64,000 bases of DNA from Paenibacillus sp. BK033 (GTDB lineage: Bacteria > Bacillota > Bacilli > Paenibacillales > Paenibacillaceae). How positions within the stretch are numbered: position 1 is the stretch's first letter; each line of letters begins with the position of its first letter. Under the pieces are notes generated by a model, which was given only the letters and a program-made list of their open reading frames with translations, did no database searches and was not told where the DNA came from. The position numbers were made by a program, and so were the translations under genes. The stretch lies in contig NZ_SLVP01000001.1 of the NCBI RefSeq assembly GCF_004345425.1, positions 992,001 to 1,056,000 of the forward strand, written 5' to 3'. This document shows, piece after piece, positions 56,181-64,000 of this stretch.

Positions 56181-57368
56181 TTAATACTTCACTCCCTCAG
56201 AATAATGGTTTCCGGCATTCCATAACAGGTACTCGTCGACCCCGGCATCGTGGAGGGCTTTGATCTGTGCTTCTACCTCAGTCGCACCGTACTTGATGTA
56301 GTGGCCTTTGCCAAGCCAGCTTGCGGTGAAATCCTGAATCCAAGGCCGGATGATCGGCTTTTTGTCTCCGATGGGATCGAGCTTTTTATGCGTATCCTTC
56401 ATCGCTCCGGCAATGGTAGCGTACGGACTCTTGTCCGGGTCCTGCTGCTCGAACCAGCCTGACCCGTAATGGCTTGGGTAGATCATCGGCGAGATGACAT
56501 GGACATCGCTCGATATCTTTACAAAATCCTGGCCGATGCCTTCAGCGGCAGGCACGGAGGCGGCGTAGCCGAATATATCGACGGAGACGCGGACGCCTAA
56601 CGGCTCAAGCTGCTCCCGGGCATATTTCACGAAGCCGGCAACGGCATCCACGCGGCTCTGATCGGTTTTCGCGAAGGTAAGCGAATCCGCCTTCTTCTCG
56701 AAGCCTTCCGGGAAACGCACGTAGTCGAATTGAATTTCTTTGAAGCCCAGCTTGACGGCTTCTTTCGCAACCGCGACGTTATATTTCCACACTTCGGGCA
56801 TATACGGGTTGACGAAGCTGTCCCCTTTGCCGTTGGCCCACAAGGAACCGTCGGCGCGGCGGTAGGAAAGCTCGGGATGCTTTTTGGCCAGGACCGTATC
56901 CTTAAACACGACGATTCGGGCAATCGGATAGACCTTATGAGCCTCCAGCTTCGACATCAGGGCATGAATATTCGAGATATATTTTTGCGTGGTGCCAAGC
57001 TTCAGCAGCTCTGGCGTTTGCGTCGGATAGGTTATGTATCCGTTATCATCTTTGACGTCAATGACCATGCTGTTGAGGTCCGTGTCGTCCATAAGCTTCA
57101 GCAGCGAGCTCAGACGCGACCCACCGGCGCTGTGAGCCGTTACGTATACGCCTTTGACGGTTGGGGCGTCCGGCTGGGGATCAGCCTTTATGCCGTCTTT
57201 AAACGCTTCTGGCGTTGTGGCGGCCATAGCGGGTGCAGCCGGGATAATCGTTTTTCCTGCGGCTGCGTTAAAAAGAGAGGCAGCAAGCTGTTTCGAGGCG
57301 GCATTTTCTTCTCCGGTTCCCGTAACAAGATGGTACAAAAGCATCAGCGTCGAAAAGATAATGTCCAT
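56181..57368 (-). CDS. Putative glycoside hydrolase (DUF4015)
   Basis: A 395-residue protein with an N-terminal hydrophobic segment (MDIIFSTLMLLYHLVTG) that may anchor or export it, then an Ala-rich linker and a DUF4015 TIM-barrel. The opening VKGVYVTAHSAGG, the block SMVIDVKDDNGYITYPT, the strand FKEIQFDYVRFPEGF and the final DEYLLWNAGNHY are typical of that family, which is related to alpha-amylase-like folds; the true substrate is not established. GGGGAGAGGG precedes the ATG. An extended promoter-like TATAAT is not obvious upstream. Confidence 0.85.
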   Translation of the reverse strand: MDIIFSTLMLLYHLVTGTGEENAASKQLAASLFNAAAGKTIIPAAPAMAATTPEAFKDGIKADPQPDAPTVKGVYVTAHSAGGSRLSSLLKLMDDTDLNSMVIDVKDDNGYITYPTQTPELLKLGTTQKYISNIHALMSKLEAHKVYPIARIVVFKDTVLAKKHPELSYRRADGSLWANGKGDSFVNPYMPEVWKYNVAVAKEAVKLGFKEIQFDYVRFPEGFEKKADSLTFAKTDQSRVDAVAGFVKYAREQLEPLGVRVSVDIFGYAASVPAAEGIGQDFVKISSDVHVISPMIYPSHYGSGWFEQQDPDKSPYATIAGAMKDTHKKLDPIGDKKPIIRPWIQDFTASWLGKGHYIKYGATEVEAQIKALHDAGVDEYLLWNAGNHYSEGVKY

Positions 57369-57492
57369 AATTATGCCCTCTCCCCGTTAGCGTTTTCATC
57401 CAAATTATAAAGCAGAAGAAGGAATCGTGGCATTATTTTTTTCGGTCCGGCCACTTTCTAAGCAGGCAATTGTTTCATGTACGGCTGCAAAC

Positions 57493-57524
57493 AAAAAAGC
57501 CTGCCGGCACGAAGCCGACAGGCT
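57493..57524 (-). terminator. Terminator for the small gene to its right
   Basis: AGCCTGCCGGC and GCCGACAGGCT pair around four bases; on the minus strand Ts follow at 57498-57493. It lies about 30 bp after the 64-residue gene. Confidence 0.78.
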
Positions 57525-57552
57525 GACTTTCTGAATCATATACCCCATCTTG

Positions 57553-57747
57553 TCATTGCAGTAAAGCCTGTATTTGATGCTCGCAAATGCTATGCTGCAC
57601 AATTTCCCTTGCATCTTCCGGTTCCAGAACGGCTAATCCATCCCGCAGCACGATGTTGATCGCAAGCTCGCGCTTCGTGAGGAAAGAACTTAGCTCGGGC
57701 ACCAGCTTTTCCACAATCTGTGACAATGTGACTGTTTCCATATCCAC
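57553..57747 (-). CDS. Uncharacterised 64-residue protein
   Basis: A small helical protein (VTLSQIVEKLVPELSSFLTK, then LEPEDAREIVQHSICEHQIQ), no membrane segment. The start is GTG at 57747 with AAAGGGTGAT six bases upstream. A perfect minus-strand TATAAT with an extended TG lies at 57829-57821 and a terminator follows, so this is a free-standing small transcription unit. Family not recognised. Confidence 0.68.
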   Translation of the reverse strand: MDMETVTLSQIVEKLVPELSSFLTKRELAINIVLRDGLAVLEPEDAREIVQHSICEHQIQALLQ

Positions 57748-57820
57748 CTGAGCATCACCCTTTCATCATAGGTTCAGGGCAAATCATATGGCAAGAAACC
57801 AAAAGTAACGGGATAACCAC

Positions 57821-57829
57821 ATTATAACA
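57821..57829 (-). promoter_or_regulatory. Extended -10 promoter of the 64-residue gene
   Basis: On the minus strand TGTTATAAT gives a perfect -10 with the extended TG; no clear -35 is present, as allowed for extended -10 promoters. Confidence 0.5.
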
Positions 57830-57890
57830 GGATGAAATGCAAAAACATAGGGATATGTATATGATTCCATGTTTGTCTATTATACGTGGA

Positions 57891-58733
57891 CTAATCCTTC
57901 GACCGCCGGAAGTCGCCTATAACCCCAACCGTTTCCACGATATTAACGAAGGCGCGACTGTCGATGGAGGCAATCGTTTTTCGAAGCTCGGCTAACTCGT
58001 ACCGCGTACGGACGGTCATCAGCATATCTTGTTCCGCGGATGTATAAGCGCCTCTCGTCTTGATAATCGTAATTCCGCGGGGATGGCTTAGCAGCTTCGT
58101 CAGCATCTCCTCGGTTTTGGTCGTAATGATAAAAGCCGTCACCTTAATATGCCGGACATGGATAATGTCGACCACTTTCCCCGCGATATAAATGGACAGC
58201 AGGGAATAGAGCGCGAGATTCCAATCCTGCGTGTAGAGGACAAGGGCTGCGATGACAAGACCGTTCAGGGTGAAAATAAGAGATCCCACCGGCAAATCCC
58301 TTTTGCGTGTTATAATGGACGCGATGATGTCGAAGCCGCCTGAGGAACCGCCGTATCTTAAGGTCATGCCTGTTCCGATCCCCAGAATAATACCGCCAAA
58401 GACGGAGGCGAGGACGGCATCCTTGGCAATGGCCGCAACCGGAATGAGCTGGAGAAACAGAGTGGAGGCCAGAACGGTGCACATGCTCCAGACGATAAAA
58501 CGGCGTCCCACGATAAACCAGCCCCAAACCAGAACGGGAACATTAAGCACCAGATACAGCCAGCCGATATTTCCGCCGGTAATATAGCCGATCATCATCG
58601 CAACGCCGGACAAGCCGCCGCTCAGCAATTGATGGGGGATCAGGAACAAATTGAACGCGCCGGCAATAAGCAAAGCGCCTATGGTCATAACAACTGCGGT
58701 GACCGCAGGTTTGAATATCCATTTGCTGTTCAT
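57891..58733 (-). CDS. YitT-family membrane protein
   Basis: A 280-residue protein: about five helices in the first 190 residues (PAVTAVVMTIGALLIAGAFN, then LLSGGLSGVAMMIGYITGG) followed by a cytoplasmic DUF2179 domain (KVTAFIITTKTEEMLTKLL to the end). The family is common in firmicutes, several copies per genome, without a settled function. The ATG at 58733 has GGAG about 10 bases upstream; an earlier in-frame start at 58901 overlaps the divergent helicase gene and is rejected. Confidence 0.9.
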   Translation of the reverse strand: MNSKWIFKPAVTAVVMTIGALLIAGAFNLFLIPHQLLSGGLSGVAMMIGYITGGNIGWLYLVLNVPVLVWGWFIVGRRFIVWSMCTVLASTLFLQLIPVAAIAKDAVLASVFGGIILGIGTGMTLRYGGSSGGFDIIASIITRKRDLPVGSLIFTLNGLVIAALVLYTQDWNLALYSLLSIYIAGKVVDIIHVRHIKVTAFIITTKTEEMLTKLLSHPRGITIIKTRGAYTSAEQDMLMTVRTRYELAELRKTIASIDSRAFVNIVETVGVIGDFRRSKD

Positions 58734-58832
58734 TTTTGGTAATCTCCGTAGTTGAATTCGCTGTAAACCAGCGGTTGTTAATCTATGGTAGTATGGCTTT
58801 TTGCCCATTGCTGGTATTCGTAAGTTATTATG

Positions 58833-58841
58833 TGCTATAAT
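58833..58841 (+). promoter_or_regulatory. Extended -10 promoter of cshA
   Basis: TGCTATAAT gives a perfect -10 with the extended TG, about 45 bp before the helicase start. No convincing -35 is present. Confidence 0.5.
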
Positions 58842-58891
58842 GATTTGGATATTTTTTAGTAGGCTGCAGATAAAAGGAGTATGAGAAAAGT

Positions 58892-60481
58892 TTGAAAACA
58901 TTTGCTGAATTTGGCCTGGAACCTAAAGTGTTGCAGGCAATTACGGAGCTTGGATTTGAGGAATCTACCCCAATCCAGGACAAATCGATTCCGATCGCAA
59001 TGAGCGGAAGCGATATGATTGGTCAAGCACAGACTGGTACAGGCAAAACGGCTGCATTCGGAATACCGCTCATCAACAAGATTTCCATTAACGAAGAACG
59101 TATCGTTGCATTGATTATGACGCCGACCCGTGAGCTTGCGATCCAAGTTGCAGACGAAATTGGGAAGCTGACTAAATACAAAGGTCTTCGTTCACTGCCG
59201 ATCTATGGCGGACAAGAAATCGGTCGCCAGATCCGCGCTCTGAAAAAGAAGCCGCAAATCATTATCGGTACACCTGGCCGTTTGCTCGACCATATTAACC
59301 GCAAGACAATCAAGCTTGAAGATGTACAGACCGTTGTTCTCGACGAAGCGGATGAAATGCTGGACATGGGCTTCATGGAGGATATCCAAGCCATCCTGAA
59401 GCAAGTGCCGGAAGAGCGCCAAACCCTGTTGTTCTCGGCTACAATGCCTCCGAACATTCAGAAGCTGGCACAACAATTCCTGAAAAACCCTGAGCATGTG
59501 GCGGTTATTTCGAAACAAGTTACCGCACCAACGATTCAACAGAATTATTTCGAAGTGCATGAGCGTCAGAAATTCGAAGCGCTTTGCCGCCTGCTCGATA
59601 TGGAATCGCCTGAACTCGCCATCATTTTCGGTCGTACGAAGCGCCGTGTTGATGAGCTCAGCGAAGGTCTGCAAAAACGCGGATATTCGGCTGACGGCCT
59701 TCATGGTGACCTGTCTCAGAACCAGCGCGATAACGTTATGCGCAAATTCCGTGACGGCAGCATTGACGTTCTGGTGGCAACCGACGTTGCGGCACGCGGT
59801 CTCGACGTGTCCGGCGTAACGCATGTTATCAACTTCGATCTTCCGCAAGATCCGGAGAGCTACGTTCACCGTATCGGTCGTACAGGCCGTGCCGGCAAAG
59901 AAGGCTCCGCTTATTCGTTCGTAACGCCTCGCGAAGTGGATCATCTTCACTTTATCGAGAAGGTTACGCGTCAAAAAATCAGCAAGAAACCTTTGCCAAG
60001 CCTGGCGGAAGCGATTGAAGGCAAGCAACGCCTTACGGCGGAGCGCGTGCTCGAAGTGGTTCAGAACGATGACTTCACCGAGTACAAGGGCATTGCCATC
60101 CAATTGCTGGAGCAATATGACTCCGTGCATTTGATGGCGGCGGCTCTCAAGCTGCTTACCGGCGAGAAGAAAGACGTTAGCGTTGAGCTGACGCCGGAAG
60201 AACCGCTTCGCGCTAAAAAACGCAAGCCGGATATCCGCTCGAACGGTCGCCGTTTCTCTGGCGGATCGTTTGGCGGCGGCAATCGCGGCGCTCAAGGCGG
60301 CGGCGGTTACCGCGGCCGTGACGACAGACGCGGACAAAGCGGCAGCGGATCCCGCAGCGGATATGAAAATCGCAACCGCGACAATAACGGCGGTGGACGC
60401 GGACGCAGCGGCGAAGGCCGCAGTAACAGCAGCGAACCGCGCCGTCCGAAATATTCGTCTGAAGACTTCGTGAACAACTAA
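58892..60481 (+). CDS. cshA: DEAD-box RNA helicase CshA
   Basis: A 529-residue ATP-dependent RNA helicase that takes part in RNA decay and ribosome assembly, especially in the cold. Motif Q is in [11 protein letters not shown], Walker A is AQTGTGKT (residues 46-53), motif Ia PTRELA, motif Ib TPGR, motif II DEAD (residues 151-154), motif III SAT, and motif [10 protein letters not shown]. The C terminus (about residues 450-529) is a Gly/Arg/Ser/Asn-rich basic tail typical of CshA. The start is TTG; AAAAGGAG lies 13 bases upstream, a long spacing, and a four-codon frame (MRKV) starting right after it overlaps the TTG. Confidence 0.95.
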   Translation: MKTFAEFGLEPKVLQAITELGFEESTPIQDKSIPIAMSGSDMIGQAQTGTGKTAAFGIPLINKISINEERIVALIMTPTRELAIQVADEIGKLTKYKGLRSLPIYGGQEIGRQIRALKKKPQIIIGTPGRLLDHINRKTIKLEDVQTVVLDEADEMLDMGFMEDIQAILKQVPEERQTLLFSATMPPNIQKLAQQFLKNPEHVAVISKQVTAPTIQQNYFEVHERQKFEALCRLLDMESPELAIIFGRTKRRVDELSEGLQKRGYSADGLHGDLSQNQRDNVMRKFRDGSIDVLVATDVAARGLDVSGVTHVINFDLPQDPESYVHRIGRTGRAGKEGSAYSFVTPREVDHLHFIEKVTRQKISKKPLPSLAEAIEGKQRLTAERVLEVVQNDDFTEYKGIAIQLLEQYDSVHLMAAALKLLTGEKKDVSVELTPEEPLRAKKRKPDIRSNGRRFSGGSFGGGNRGAQGGGGYRGRDDRRGQSGSGSRSGYENRNRDNNGGGRGRSGEGRSNSSEPRRPKYSSEDFVNN

Positions 60482-60494
60482 GGTATGTAGATCA

Positions 60495-60542
60495 GGGGAA
60501 GTCCGTGATGCCTAACGGGCATCCGGGCTTTCCCCTTTTTTT
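60495..60542 (+). terminator. Terminator of cshA
   Basis: GGGGAA, GTCCG, ATGCC, a TAAC loop, GGCAT, CCGGG and CTTTCCCC form an imperfect stem followed by a run of Ts. Confidence 0.8.
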
Positions 60543-60575
60543 CATAATCATTCTATTAGGGTAGGGGCGAATCAA

Positions 60576-61361
60576 ATGGAACCAAAAGGCCTTGTTGGCG
60601 GTTTGTATCGGATTTCCGAATGGATAATGCGTCTGGCGGTCATTAACATCTTATGGCTGGTATGTTCGATTCCGTTTGTATTTATCGCATGGAGCGGACT
60701 TCTTGCAGCCCCGGCGAATACGTCTGATTCTGCGATTACAAGTCAGGTGTATGCTACATTAATTATGATGGCGGTTATCGCGCCGTTCACCTTGTTCCCG
60801 GCCACGGCAGCGATGTTTACGATTGCGCGCAAATGGGTAATGGGTGAAGTCGATGTACCTATGTTTAAAACGTTCTTCCGCGGTTACAAAGAGAATTATG
60901 TGCAAAGCATGATCGGCGGCATTTTCTACTCGCTTGTACTCGGCATCATGATCATTGACTTTATTGTTTATCAGGATAAATTTAATTTGTTCTCATACCT
61001 GTATCTGGCGATCTGCTTGCTTCTCGTTGTTTCCTTATTCAATTTCTTCTCGATGCTCGTGCACTATCATATGAAAACGTTTCAATTGCTGAAAAACGCG
61101 ATCCTGATTACGATCGGACGTCCGATCCGTTCGTTCTCGACGGCGATTATGGCAGCAGCAGTCATGTACTTCAGCACGCAGTATACGTTCCTTATTCCTT
61201 TCTTTATGGGCAGCGTAATTGCTTATCTTTCGTTCTGGAATTTCCATTTGATCTACCGCAAGCTTCAAGATCAAATGGAGAACGAGAAGAAGAAGGCGGC
61301 GGAGGAGCAGGAAAACGAGCTTGCGGAGCTTACGGATTCCGAGAGGGACCGTAACCAGTAA
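60576..61361 (+). CDS. YesL-family (DUF624) membrane protein
   Basis: A 261-residue polytopic protein with about six helices (LAVINILWLVCSIPFVFIAW near residue 20, APFTLFPATAAMFTIARKWV near 65-85) and a charged cytoplasmic tail rich in Glu and Lys (about residues 232-261). DUF624/YesL members often accompany sugar-uptake operons as membrane helpers; here it stands between the helicase and a small RNA. GGGTAGGGG precedes the ATG. Confidence 0.9.
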   Translation: MEPKGLVGGLYRISEWIMRLAVINILWLVCSIPFVFIAWSGLLAAPANTSDSAITSQVYATLIMMAVIAPFTLFPATAAMFTIARKWVMGEVDVPMFKTFFRGYKENYVQSMIGGIFYSLVLGIMIIDFIVYQDKFNLFSYLYLAICLLLVVSLFNFFSMLVHYHMKTFQLLKNAILITIGRPIRSFSTAIMAAAVMYFSTQYTFLIPFFMGSVIAYLSFWNFHLIYRKLQDQMENEKKKAAEEQENELAELTDSERDRNQ

Positions 61362-61379
61362 ATAGCAAGCAAAGCGAAG

Positions 61380-61408
61380 TTTACTTTTGCCGGATTTACG
61401 TCTATAAT
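61380..61408 (+). promoter_or_regulatory. Promoter of the structured RNA
   Basis: TTTACT at 61380-61385 and a perfect TATAAT at 61403-61408 are 17 bases apart. The start would fall at about 61414, four or five bases before the closing stem of the RNA. Confidence 0.65.
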
Positions 61409-61412
61409 AGCA

Positions 61413-61597
61413 ATACATCCTGCGATGTTCGTTTCGGCTTTTCGTTGTTTTGAACCAATGGCTGTTTCTAGGGAGACCAACATTGAAACGCGGCTGACAA
61501 GCCCTCAAAAGGGGATCTCAAAAACGTTTCTGAGGACACCCACCTGCGAGAGCGGGTTCAGAAGCATGTAAGTCGGACGGCATAGGCGGGTTTTTTC
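61413..61597 (+). ncRNA. Structured RNA of about 180 nt, 6S-like
   Basis: No ORF, but the ends pair into one long stem: 61419-61423 with 61586-61590, 61425-61427 with 61581-61583, 61429-61432 with 61577-61580, and 61434-61440 with 61570-61576. Inside, 61448-61456 pairs with 61555-61563 (TTTTGAACC with GGTTCAGAA). Further in, GAAACG (61485-61490) pairs with CGTTTC (61525-61530), and GGCT-GACA-AGCC (61492-61503) forms a small hairpin; a CTGC-GAGA-GCGG hairpin is possible on the 3' side. A run of Ts follows. Length, end-to-end stem and large open centre resemble 6S RNA, the sigma-A polymerase regulator. I cannot match it to a known 6S sequence from memory. Confidence 0.6.
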
Positions 61598-61615
61598 TTG
61601 CCATTATAGTGACCG

Positions 61616-61660
61616 GCAGTTCCTTGGTTGTCCTCACGGGATGATCAAGGAACTGCTTTT
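61616..61660 (+). terminator. Second hairpin with T-run
   Basis: GCAGTTCCTTGGT and ATCAAGGAACTGC form a 13-bp stem (one G-U) around 15 bases and are followed by TTTTGTATG. It may be a back-up terminator for the RNA. Confidence 0.7.
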
Positions 61661-61752
61661 GTATGTTGAAACCTGTTTATGGACTTTTTTCATGCATATA
61701 AACATGCTACAATTATAATGATGTACATAGATGCTAGAGGGGGAGATCATCG

Positions 61753-62136
61753 TTGTTGAAGCGCACTCTAATCGGACTGCTTCGCAGTCACGAAGCGACG
61801 GGCGATAAAGCTAAAGACCCACTGCTCAAATCACATATTTATAAACTTTCGAAGGAAAAGGCTTGGGAGGAAGTTCTGTCTACCTTGAAGAAAATGCAGG
61901 GTTACAAGCTGCTCCACGAAGTGAAGTCGGTTGGGGAGATTGTCATGGAGAAGCGTACGATGACGGGGCGTACAATGGATATTACGGTAACCGTTATTGG
62001 CGTGAATCCTGTTACCTCGGCAGTTGATATTTATTCCGCTTCCAAAGGCTCGCTTGGCGATCTTGGTTCCAATTACCGGGTTATTCTTGACATTTACCGG
62101 ACGCTGGACAAGAAGCTCGCTGCTTTTAAGGCATAA
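61753..62136 (+). CDS. Small cytosolic protein, possibly DUF1499-like
   Basis: A 127-residue protein without membrane segments. The C-terminal segment VDIYSASKGSLGDLGSNYRV followed by ILDIYRTLDKKL resembles the end of DUF1499 proteins (the S.S..G..DLG.N pattern), but the match is short. The first third (RSHEATGDKAKDPLLKSHIY) is charged. The start is TTG (61753) or the adjacent TTG, after GGGGGAGATC. A TATAAT lies at 61714-61719. Function unknown. Confidence 0.72.
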   Translation: MLKRTLIGLLRSHEATGDKAKDPLLKSHIYKLSKEKAWEEVLSTLKKMQGYKLLHEVKSVGEIVMEKRTMTGRTMDITVTVIGVNPVTSAVDIYSASKGSLGDLGSNYRVILDIYRTLDKKLAAFKA

Positions 62137-62154
62137 GAAGGAATCACATAATAA

Positions 62155-62192
62155 ATAAAAAAGCGAGGAAGGCAAGCCTTCACTCGCTTTAT
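62155..62192. terminator. Bidirectional terminator
   Basis: AAAGCGAG, GAAGGC, an AA loop, GCCTTC and CTCGCTTT form the stem, with A-rich sequence on the left and T-rich on the right, so it can stop both the small cytosolic gene and the convergent tpx gene. Confidence 0.8.
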
Positions 62193-62203
62193 TTACGCTT
62201 AAA

Positions 62204-62722
62204 TTATACGAGAGCTTTAACGGCGTTGATGGCTTGCTCGTAGTTTGGATGTTCTGTCATTTCGGACAGATATTCGACGTATTGTACTTTATCGTTTGCG
62301 TCGATAACGAAGATCGAGCGCATATCGAGGCCGAATTCTTTTATGTACACACCGTAAGCTTGGCCGAAGTCATGCGATTTGAAGTCCGACAGCATAACGA
62401 CTTTGTCTACGCCTGCCGCACCGCACCAGCGGGATTGCGCGAAAGGAGTATCAACGCTTACGGTCAGCACGATTACGTTGTCGCCAAGCGAAGCGGCTTC
62501 CTCGTTGAAACGGCGGGTTTGCGCATCGCACACGCCCGTGTCGATTGAAGGAACAACGCTAATCAATTTTACTTTGCCTGCGAAATCTTTCAAGGATACG
62601 GAGTCAACAAGCGATTTGTTGACGGTGAAATCGGGAGCTTGGTCTCCAACTTTAACTTCCGGTCCGATTAATGTAATAGGATTGCCTTTAAATGCGGCAA
62701 CGCCAGTGCGTTCTTGTGACAT
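62204..62722 (-). CDS. tpx: Thiol peroxidase Tpx
   Basis: A 172-residue atypical 2-Cys peroxiredoxin that reduces lipid and hydrogen peroxides using thioredoxin. The peroxidatic Cys is residue 65 in DTGVCDAQTRRF and the resolving Cys is residue 100 in QSRWCGAAG; the Pro/Thr/Arg environment (SVVPSIDT) is intact. Length is standard. An AAGGAGG site lies before the ATG (minus strand). It converges on the small gene at 61.7 kb with a shared terminator. Confidence 0.96.
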   Translation of the reverse strand: MSQERTGVAAFKGNPITLIGPEVKVGDQAPDFTVNKSLVDSVSLKDFAGKVKLISVVPSIDTGVCDAQTRRFNEEAASLGDNVIVLTVSVDTPFAQSRWCGAAGVDKVVMLSDFKSHDFGQAYGVYIKEFGLDMRSIFVIDANDKVQYVEYLSEMTEHPNYEQAINAVKALV

Positions 62723-62821
62723 AATGGATATGTCCTCCTTCTCACGTTTAAGGTTTGTAACAGGTTATATTATAAGCTTTATGAATCGGGGTTGTCCAAT
62801 GGTTGGAAGGAGTGATGCGTA

Positions 62822-63469
62822 ATGATTTTTTTAAGGTACGAAAGCTTTCGGGGTTATTTGCGCGCTTATCCGGTTACTTCGGCGATCATTGCGCTTAATC
62901 TCATTTATTTTATTGCAATCGCCGTGACAGGGGATATTAACGACAATTATCATTTAATGAAGTCGGGCGCATTTGTCAGCTATATGCCCGATAATCCGTA
63001 TGGTCTCAAGGAGCCTTGGCGGATTATCACCTCGATGTTTATGCATTCAAGCTTTCAGCATATTTTCTTTAATATGTTCTCGATCCTTGTATTTGCCCCG
63101 CCTCTGGAGCGATTATTGAAGCCGGTGAAATATGCTGTGTTTTATCTATTGTGCGGTATTATCTCGAATTTTTTCACCGGCGCGGTACATGGTCTGTATG
63201 GGGATGACCAGACTATTTATTTGTCCACCGGGGCTTCGGGAGCGATATACGGAGTATTTGGAGCATTTCTCTATATTGCCATCTTCCGGAAGGCTTGGCT
63301 GGACCAGAGCTCGAGAAAAACGGTTTACACGATTCTTGGCTTTGGTCTGGTCTTCTCGGTTATTGTGCCTAGCGTAAGCCTGCTTGGGCATGTTGGGGGC
63401 GGAGTTGCAGGATTTTTGCTTTACGGCTTATTGGACCGCGCGATGACGAAGAGACGGCGCATGTATTAG
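62822..63469 (+). CDS. Rhomboid-family intramembrane serine protease
   Basis: A 215-residue membrane protease with about six helices. The catalytic Ser is residue 139 in STGASGAIYG and the partner His is residue 190 in LLGHVGGGVAGF; His80 and Asn84 (HIFFN) match the oxyanion residues of the family. All key residues are present, so it should be active. Substrates are unknown in most firmicutes. AAGGAGTG precedes the ATG. It starts 100 bp from tpx and may be co-regulated with the LysR gene that follows. Confidence 0.94.
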   Translation: MIFLRYESFRGYLRAYPVTSAIIALNLIYFIAIAVTGDINDNYHLMKSGAFVSYMPDNPYGLKEPWRIITSMFMHSSFQHIFFNMFSILVFAPPLERLLKPVKYAVFYLLCGIISNFFTGAVHGLYGDDQTIYLSTGASGAIYGVFGAFLYIAIFRKAWLDQSSRKTVYTILGFGLVFSVIVPSVSLLGHVGGGVAGFLLYGLLDRAMTKRRRMY

Positions 63470-63501
63470 AATCAGGATGTACGGGAGAGATTGGAGACAT
63501 T

Positions 63502-64000
63502 ATGGAACTACGACAGCTTTATTATTTTGTGAAGGTTGCCAGAAAAGAACATGTGACGCAAGCGGCCGAGGAGCTGCATGTTGCGCAATCTGCGGTCAGC
63601 CGTCAAATCCATCAGCTCGAAGAAGAGCTTGGTGTGAAGCTGTTTTTGCAGAAGGGACGCAACCTGCAGCTGACGCCGGTAGGGCAGCTGTTTCTTAAAC
63701 GCGCGGAAGTGATTCTCGATGATCTGGAGAGGGCAGTCGTGGAAATTCACGAGTTTATGGATCCGGAGAAAGGGGAAATCCGGCTGGGCTTCCCGCATAG
63801 TCTTGGGGTGTCGGTTGTTCCCCAGGTGGTCGCAGCCTTCCGCAAGCTTCATCCTAATGTCAAATTTCGATTCCGTCAGGGCATGTACCCTTCCTTGATT
63901 CGCGATATGGTAAAAGGCGAGATTGATCTAGCTTTTATCTCGCCTTTCCCGGATGAGCATGAGCAGGTCTGCGGCGAGGTTCTGTTAACCGAAGAGCTGT
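63502..64000 (+). CDS. LysR-family regulator, GltC-like, 5' part
   Basis: The first 166 codons of a LysR regulator, running off the window edge. The helix-turn-helix region (residues 1-60) is complete (YYFVKVARKEHVTQAAEELH, then RQIHQLEEELGVKLF), and the effector-domain opening (DPEKGEIRLGFPHSLGVSVV) strongly resembles GltC of Bacillus, the activator of glutamate synthase. GGAG lies about 8 bases before the ATG at 63502. Its own target is not visible; the rhomboid gene upstream is in the same direction, 32 bp away. Confidence 0.88.
   Translation, partial: MELRQLYYFVKVARKEHVTQAAEELHVAQSAVSRQIHQLEEELGVKLFLQKGRNLQLTPVGQLFLKRAEVILDDLERAVVEIHEFMDPEKGEIRLGFPHSLGVSVVPQVVAAFRKLHPNVKFRFRQGMYPSLIRDMVKGEIDLAFISPFPDEHEQVCGEVLLTEEL

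Noticed and set aside
59192-60337. 381-codon antisense frame inside cshA
   Set aside because: Opposite a helicase with every motif intact; no start signal or homology.
61413-61597. Signal-recognition RNA, RNase P RNA or tmRNA
   Set aside because: The conserved GGAAGCA-type SRP loop, the RNase P core and the tmRNA tag/acceptor ends are absent; only the overall plan of 6S RNA fits.

Overview
The window looks like a chromosome segment of a Gram-positive spore-former of the Paenibacillaceae (Paenibacillus or a close relative). I infer this from GC of roughly 50-57 percent by eye, strong AGGAGG-type ribosome sites with frequent TTG and GTG starts, CUT1 sugar ABC systems without their own ATPase, lipoprotein signal peptides, and firmicute families such as the YtpB/DUF2600 terpene enzyme, YitT, YesL, CshA, HemEHY and a GltC-like LysR. 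No rRNA, tRNA, prophage, insertion sequence or CRISPR array was recognised.

Layout. 1-4.8 kb: end of one sugar-uptake operon (two permeases, a binding lipoprotein, a six-hairpin-like glycosidase) closing with a decayed GH43 gene. 5.1-11.0 kb: an AraC regulator divergent from a second uptake operon (binding protein, two permeases) ending in a cysteine-type sulfatase. 11.2-18.0 kb: an accessory block that looks more AT-rich: TetR divergent from SDR, cupin and SnoaL-like genes, a second paralogous SDR, then a MetX-like hydrolase divergent from a LysR regulator. 18.0-30.0 kb: a 1409-residue secreted DUF5057/Ig-repeat protein divergent from a compact type IV pilus operon (PilB, PilT, PilC, one pilin, PilD, a PilM-PilN fusion, PilO). 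30.1-33.7 kb: haem genes hemE-hemH-hemY. 33.7-39.1 kb: CapA-like protein, GDPD, DUF92 protein, VOC protein, methyltransferase, metal-dependent cyclase. 39.1-47.1 kb: oligoendopeptidase F with a second in-frame start that would add a signal peptide, small proteins including a 58-residue two-helix membrane protein, a methyltransferase, cold-shock protein, MFS transporter, YtpB-like enzyme, phosphofructokinase. 47.1-56.0 kb: ABC exporter, two two-component systems and an RND exporter. 56.0-64.0 kb: DUF4015 glycosidase-like protein, YitT protein, CshA RNA helicase, YesL protein, a structured RNA of about 180 nt with 6S-like architecture, a small cytosolic protein, Tpx, rhomboid protease and the start of a GltC-like LysR gene.

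How the parts work together. The first 11 kb import and trim oligosaccharides, the second system probably a sulfated one. The 12-16 kb block is a TetR-controlled redox cassette of unknown substrate. The pilus operon holds most core parts of a retractile type IV pilus in transcription order, and the divergent giant secreted protein is a candidate surface partner. The second two-component pair is joined by gene overlap and short spacing to an RND pump, a probable sense-and-export unit. The points most worth a second look are the 6S-like RNA, the pilus and DUF5057 pair, the TetR operator with its near-leaderless gene, the two-start PepF, and the GH43 relic.
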